NCBI GenBank assembly: GCA_964558405.1
Contig: CAZLDG010000010.1
Coordinates: 1-45,731 of the forward strand
Direction of reading: 5' to 3'
Length of the DNA stretch: 45,731 bases
Source of the DNA: Thioglobus_B sp964558405
Lineage (GTDB): Bacteria > Pseudomonadota > Gammaproteobacteria > PS1 > Pseudothioglobaceae
The notes under the pieces are model-generated. The model ran no database searches, was not told the origin of the DNA, and worked only from the letters and a program-made list of their open reading frames with translations. Positions 43,949 to 45,731 of the stretch are shown piece after piece (position 1 is the first letter of the stretch; each line of letters starts with the position of its first letter). The position numbers and the translations under genes are program-made.

Positions 43949-44536
43949 TTACTTGTTTTTAAGTGCTTGGCGGATTAGCTCTTCGGTTGATAGGTTGCTA
44001 TCGGTAACTTTGGCAAGCATGGTCTGCGCTTCTTTGGCTTTAAAACCAAGTGCTTGTAGTGCCAATAGGGCTTTATCGGTGTGTGGATTGTGACTTGATA
44101 AGCTGGCGTGCTCACTATGATTATCAACCAAATCCAGTTTTTCTAAGCGATCCTTCAGCTCAACAATGAGTTTTTGCGCAGTCTTTTTGCCAATACCTGG
44201 GGTTTTGGCCAATAGTGCATCGTCATCCCTGGCGATAGCGCTAATGAGTGCGCCCACCTCCAAATAGGACAAAATCGCTAAGGCCACCTTAGGACCCACG
44301 CCGTTGACGCGAATCAATTCCTTGAACAAGGTCTTCTCATCCATTGAAACAAAACCATATAAGGTATGTGCATCTTCTTTGATGTGAAGATGTGTGTGCA
44401 ATACTATCTGAGTTGTCTCACCAATAGCGTAGAAGCTGGACATCGGACAGAGGATTTCATAGCCAACACCACCCACCTCCAGTAGTAACTCAGGCGGGTT
44501 TTTCTCTAGAATATTGCCAGTTAAACGTGCAATCAT
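43949..44536 (-). CDS. ruvA: Holliday junction branch migration protein RuvA
   Basis: DNA-binding subunit that loads RuvB on Holliday junctions. N-terminal OB-fold (MIARLTGNILEKNPPELLLE), two helix-hairpin-helix motifs (LIRVNGVGPKVALAIL and KTPGIGKKTAQKLIVELKD), and the C-terminal RuvB-binding domain after a flexible linker. 195 residues. Its ATG overlaps the leuD stop (ATGA). ruvB and ruvC, its usual neighbours, are not in the window. Confidence 0.97.
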   Translation of the reverse strand: MIARLTGNILEKNPPELLLEVGGVGYEILCPMSSFYAIGETTQIVLHTHLHIKEDAHTLYGFVSMDEKTLFKELIRVNGVGPKVALAILSYLEVGALISAIARDDDALLAKTPGIGKKTAQKLIVELKDRLEKLDLVDNHSEHASLSSHNPHTDKALLALQALGFKAKEAQTMLAKVTDSNLSTEELIRQALKNK

Positions 44537-45147
44537 AGCCAGGGATGTTTGGTGAAATACTCAGACTCAAAATTCTTGATTTTGTCTTGGTGTTGCAAGG
44601 TTAGGCCAATATCATCCAAACCATTCAGTAGGCGACGTTTACGCTCTGCATCGACTTCAAACTCATAGGTTTTGTCACCTGCTTGCACTTGTTGATTTTC
44701 CAGATCGATATGAATCTCACCGTCAAAAGCAAATAACACGTCCATAATGTCGTTGTTGAGCACAATCGGCAAAATGCCATTTTTAAAACAATTGTTATAG
44801 AAAATATCGGCAAAGCTTGGAGCAATAATGGCTCTAAAACCATTATCTTCTAGCGCCCAAGGCGCATGCTCACGTGAGGAGCCACAGCCAAAATTTTCAC
44901 GTGCCAATAAGATGCTGGCGTCTTTATACGCGGCTTGATTCAGTACAAACTCTGGATTCAGTGGGCGTTTAGAATTGTCCATACCAGGCTCGCCATGATC
45001 TAGGTAGCGCCATTCATCAAATAGGTTTGGGCCAAAACCTGAACGCTTAATCGATTTTAAAAACTGCTTAGGAATAATCGCATCAGTATCAACATTGGCA
45101 CGATCTAGTGGTGCAGCAATCGAAGTCAGTGTGGTGAATTTTTCCAT
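44533..45147 (-). CDS. leuD: 3-isopropylmalate dehydratase small subunit
   Basis: Swivel-domain subunit of isopropylmalate isomerase in leucine synthesis. DRANVDTDAIIPKQFLK at the start and the substrate-binding segment RENFGCGSSREHAPWAL are diagnostic. 204 residues. It starts on the last base of the leuC stop (TAATG) and overlaps ruvA by 4 bases, so leuC-leuD-ruvA form one unit; leuB is not downstream here. Confidence 0.98.
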   Translation of the reverse strand: MEKFTTLTSIAAPLDRANVDTDAIIPKQFLKSIKRSGFGPNLFDEWRYLDHGEPGMDNSKRPLNPEFVLNQAAYKDASILLARENFGCGSSREHAPWALEDNGFRAIIAPSFADIFYNNCFKNGILPIVLNNDIMDVLFAFDGEIHIDLENQQVQAGDKTYEFEVDAERKRRLLNGLDDIGLTLQHQDKIKNFESEYFTKHPWL

Positions 45148-45731
45148 TATTTAACCTCCGAAAAATGACCGGCAATCGCACTCGCCGCGGCAATAGCAGG
45201 GCTAACCAAGTGAGTAAAAGAATCCTGACCTTGTCGACCTTCAAAGTTACGGTTTGAGGTTGACGCACAACGCTCACCAGGCTCTAGTTTGTCTGCATTC
45301 ATCGCCAGACACATCGAACAACCTGCCTCGCGCCATTCAAAGCCGGCTTCGGTAAAGATTTCATCCAAACCTTCGCTCTCAGCCTGTTGTTTAATCAGAC
45401 CTGAGCCAGGCACAGCCAAAGCCAATTTAATATTATTAGCAATTTTCTTACCTTCTAACACCTTAGCGGCAGCGCGCAAATCCTCAATACGAGAATTGGT
45501 ACAAGAACCAATAAAGACTTTGTCAATCGCCACCGAGTTAATCGGCGTATTAGGGGCAAGATTAATATAGTTTAGGGCGTTTTTAATACTTTCGGCTTTG
45601 ACTGGATCGCTTTCGGTACTTGGATCAGGGGTGATACCATCAATTGATACCACCATCTCCGGTGAAGTGCCCCAGGTAACTTGCGGTTTGATGTCTTTGG
45701 CGTCAAAACGAATCACTTTGTCAAATTGAGC
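45147..45731 (-). CDS. leuC: 3-isopropylmalate dehydratase large subunit, C-terminal part
   Basis: The gene runs off the right edge; about 194 of roughly 470 residues are visible. The 4Fe-4S cysteines are seen in FIGSCTNSRIEDLR and in GCSMCLAMNADKL, followed by CASTSNRNFEGRQG. The GTG at 45716 is internal: five more in-frame codons (AQFDK) lead to the window edge and continue the family alignment. One-base overlap with leuD. Confidence 0.96.
   Translation of the reverse strand, partial: AQFDKVIRFDAKDIKPQVTWGTSPEMVVSIDGITPDPSTESDPVKAESIKNALNYINLAPNTPINSVAIDKVFIGSCTNSRIEDLRAAAKVLEGKKIANNIKLALAVPGSGLIKQQAESEGLDEIFTEAGFEWREAGCSMCLAMNADKLEPGERCASTSNRNFEGRQGQDSFTHLVSPAIAAASAIAGHFSEVK

Noticed and set aside
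45714..45716. GTG at 45716 as a start codon for a short leuC.
   Set aside because: The family alignment continues through the five further in-frame codons to the window edge, so this is an internal valine.
1..45731. Search by eye for CRISPR arrays, tRNA genes, insertion sequences, phage genes or toxin-antitoxin pairs.
   Set aside because: No regular repeat-spacer pattern, cloverleaf, transposase or phage protein was found; non-coding gaps are too short for most of these.

Overview
The window is a gene-dense stretch of a gammaproteobacterial chromosome, mid-40s % GC by eye. It comes from a draft assembly, since it holds two runs of exactly 100 N. The class is suggested by the rluD-pgeF and mutM pairings, YgfZ, TrkA/TrkH, DinG/IspB/RlmE, an OmpC-type porin with a C-terminal Phe, and a sigma-32 type dnaK promoter. 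GatCAB, type III pantothenate kinase (CoaX) and the long form of TrpRS argue against enterics. The porin leader and the compact gene order resemble marine sulfur-oxidising gammaproteobacteria of the Thioglobus/SUP05 kind, but this placement is an impression, not a proven assignment. No tRNA, rRNA, CRISPR array, insertion sequence or prophage was seen.

Layout. 1-2432: end of rluD, pgeF, and a reverse group mutM / degenerate S24-type protein / DUF2798 protein. 2456-4532: a PuuD-like membrane protein behind an FNR-type palindrome, then a strongly expressed porin, each closed by a clear terminator. 4587-8065: ygfZ, coaX, trpS, rluB. 8066-8486: an apparent gap that actually holds two tandem microproteins (37 and 40 aa) sharing an ELNTD motif, behind a well-placed FNR-type promoter. 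8487-16097: ileS, aroB, a methionine-lined coiled-coil membrane protein, gatC-gatA-gatB. 16105-21883: M50 protease (reverse), proS-psd (forward), then reverse CNNM/CorC-type protein and enolase. 21907-27672 (reverse): rnd-ppa-rsmD-coaD, then dnaK-dnaJ behind a sigma-32 promoter, running on toward eno. 27759-33490: ntrY, a short NtrX-like regulator without an AAA+ domain, trkA, trkH. 33492-37142 (reverse): rlmE-ispB-dinG. 37212-41646: typA and an RND transporter interrupted by a real gap. 41643-45731 (reverse): leuC (partial)-leuD-ruvA and a secreted DUF255 protein fused to a DsbD-alpha-like domain.

Most genes are housekeeping: translation (trpS, ileS, proS, gatCAB, rluB, rluD, rlmE, rsmD, typA), cofactors and quinones (coaX, coaD, ispB), shikimate and leucine synthesis, proteostasis and DNA repair. 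Genes are packed with many one-base stop/start overlaps. The parts least explained by known biology are the FNR-type controlled microprotein pair, the PuuD-like protein with a second FNR-type site, the methionine-lined coiled coil, the AAA+-less NtrX partner of NtrY next to potassium uptake genes, and the DUF255-DsbD-alpha fusion. The gap inside trkA is an assembly artefact: both edges carry the same 55 bp, and collapsing them gives an intact 457-residue TrkA.
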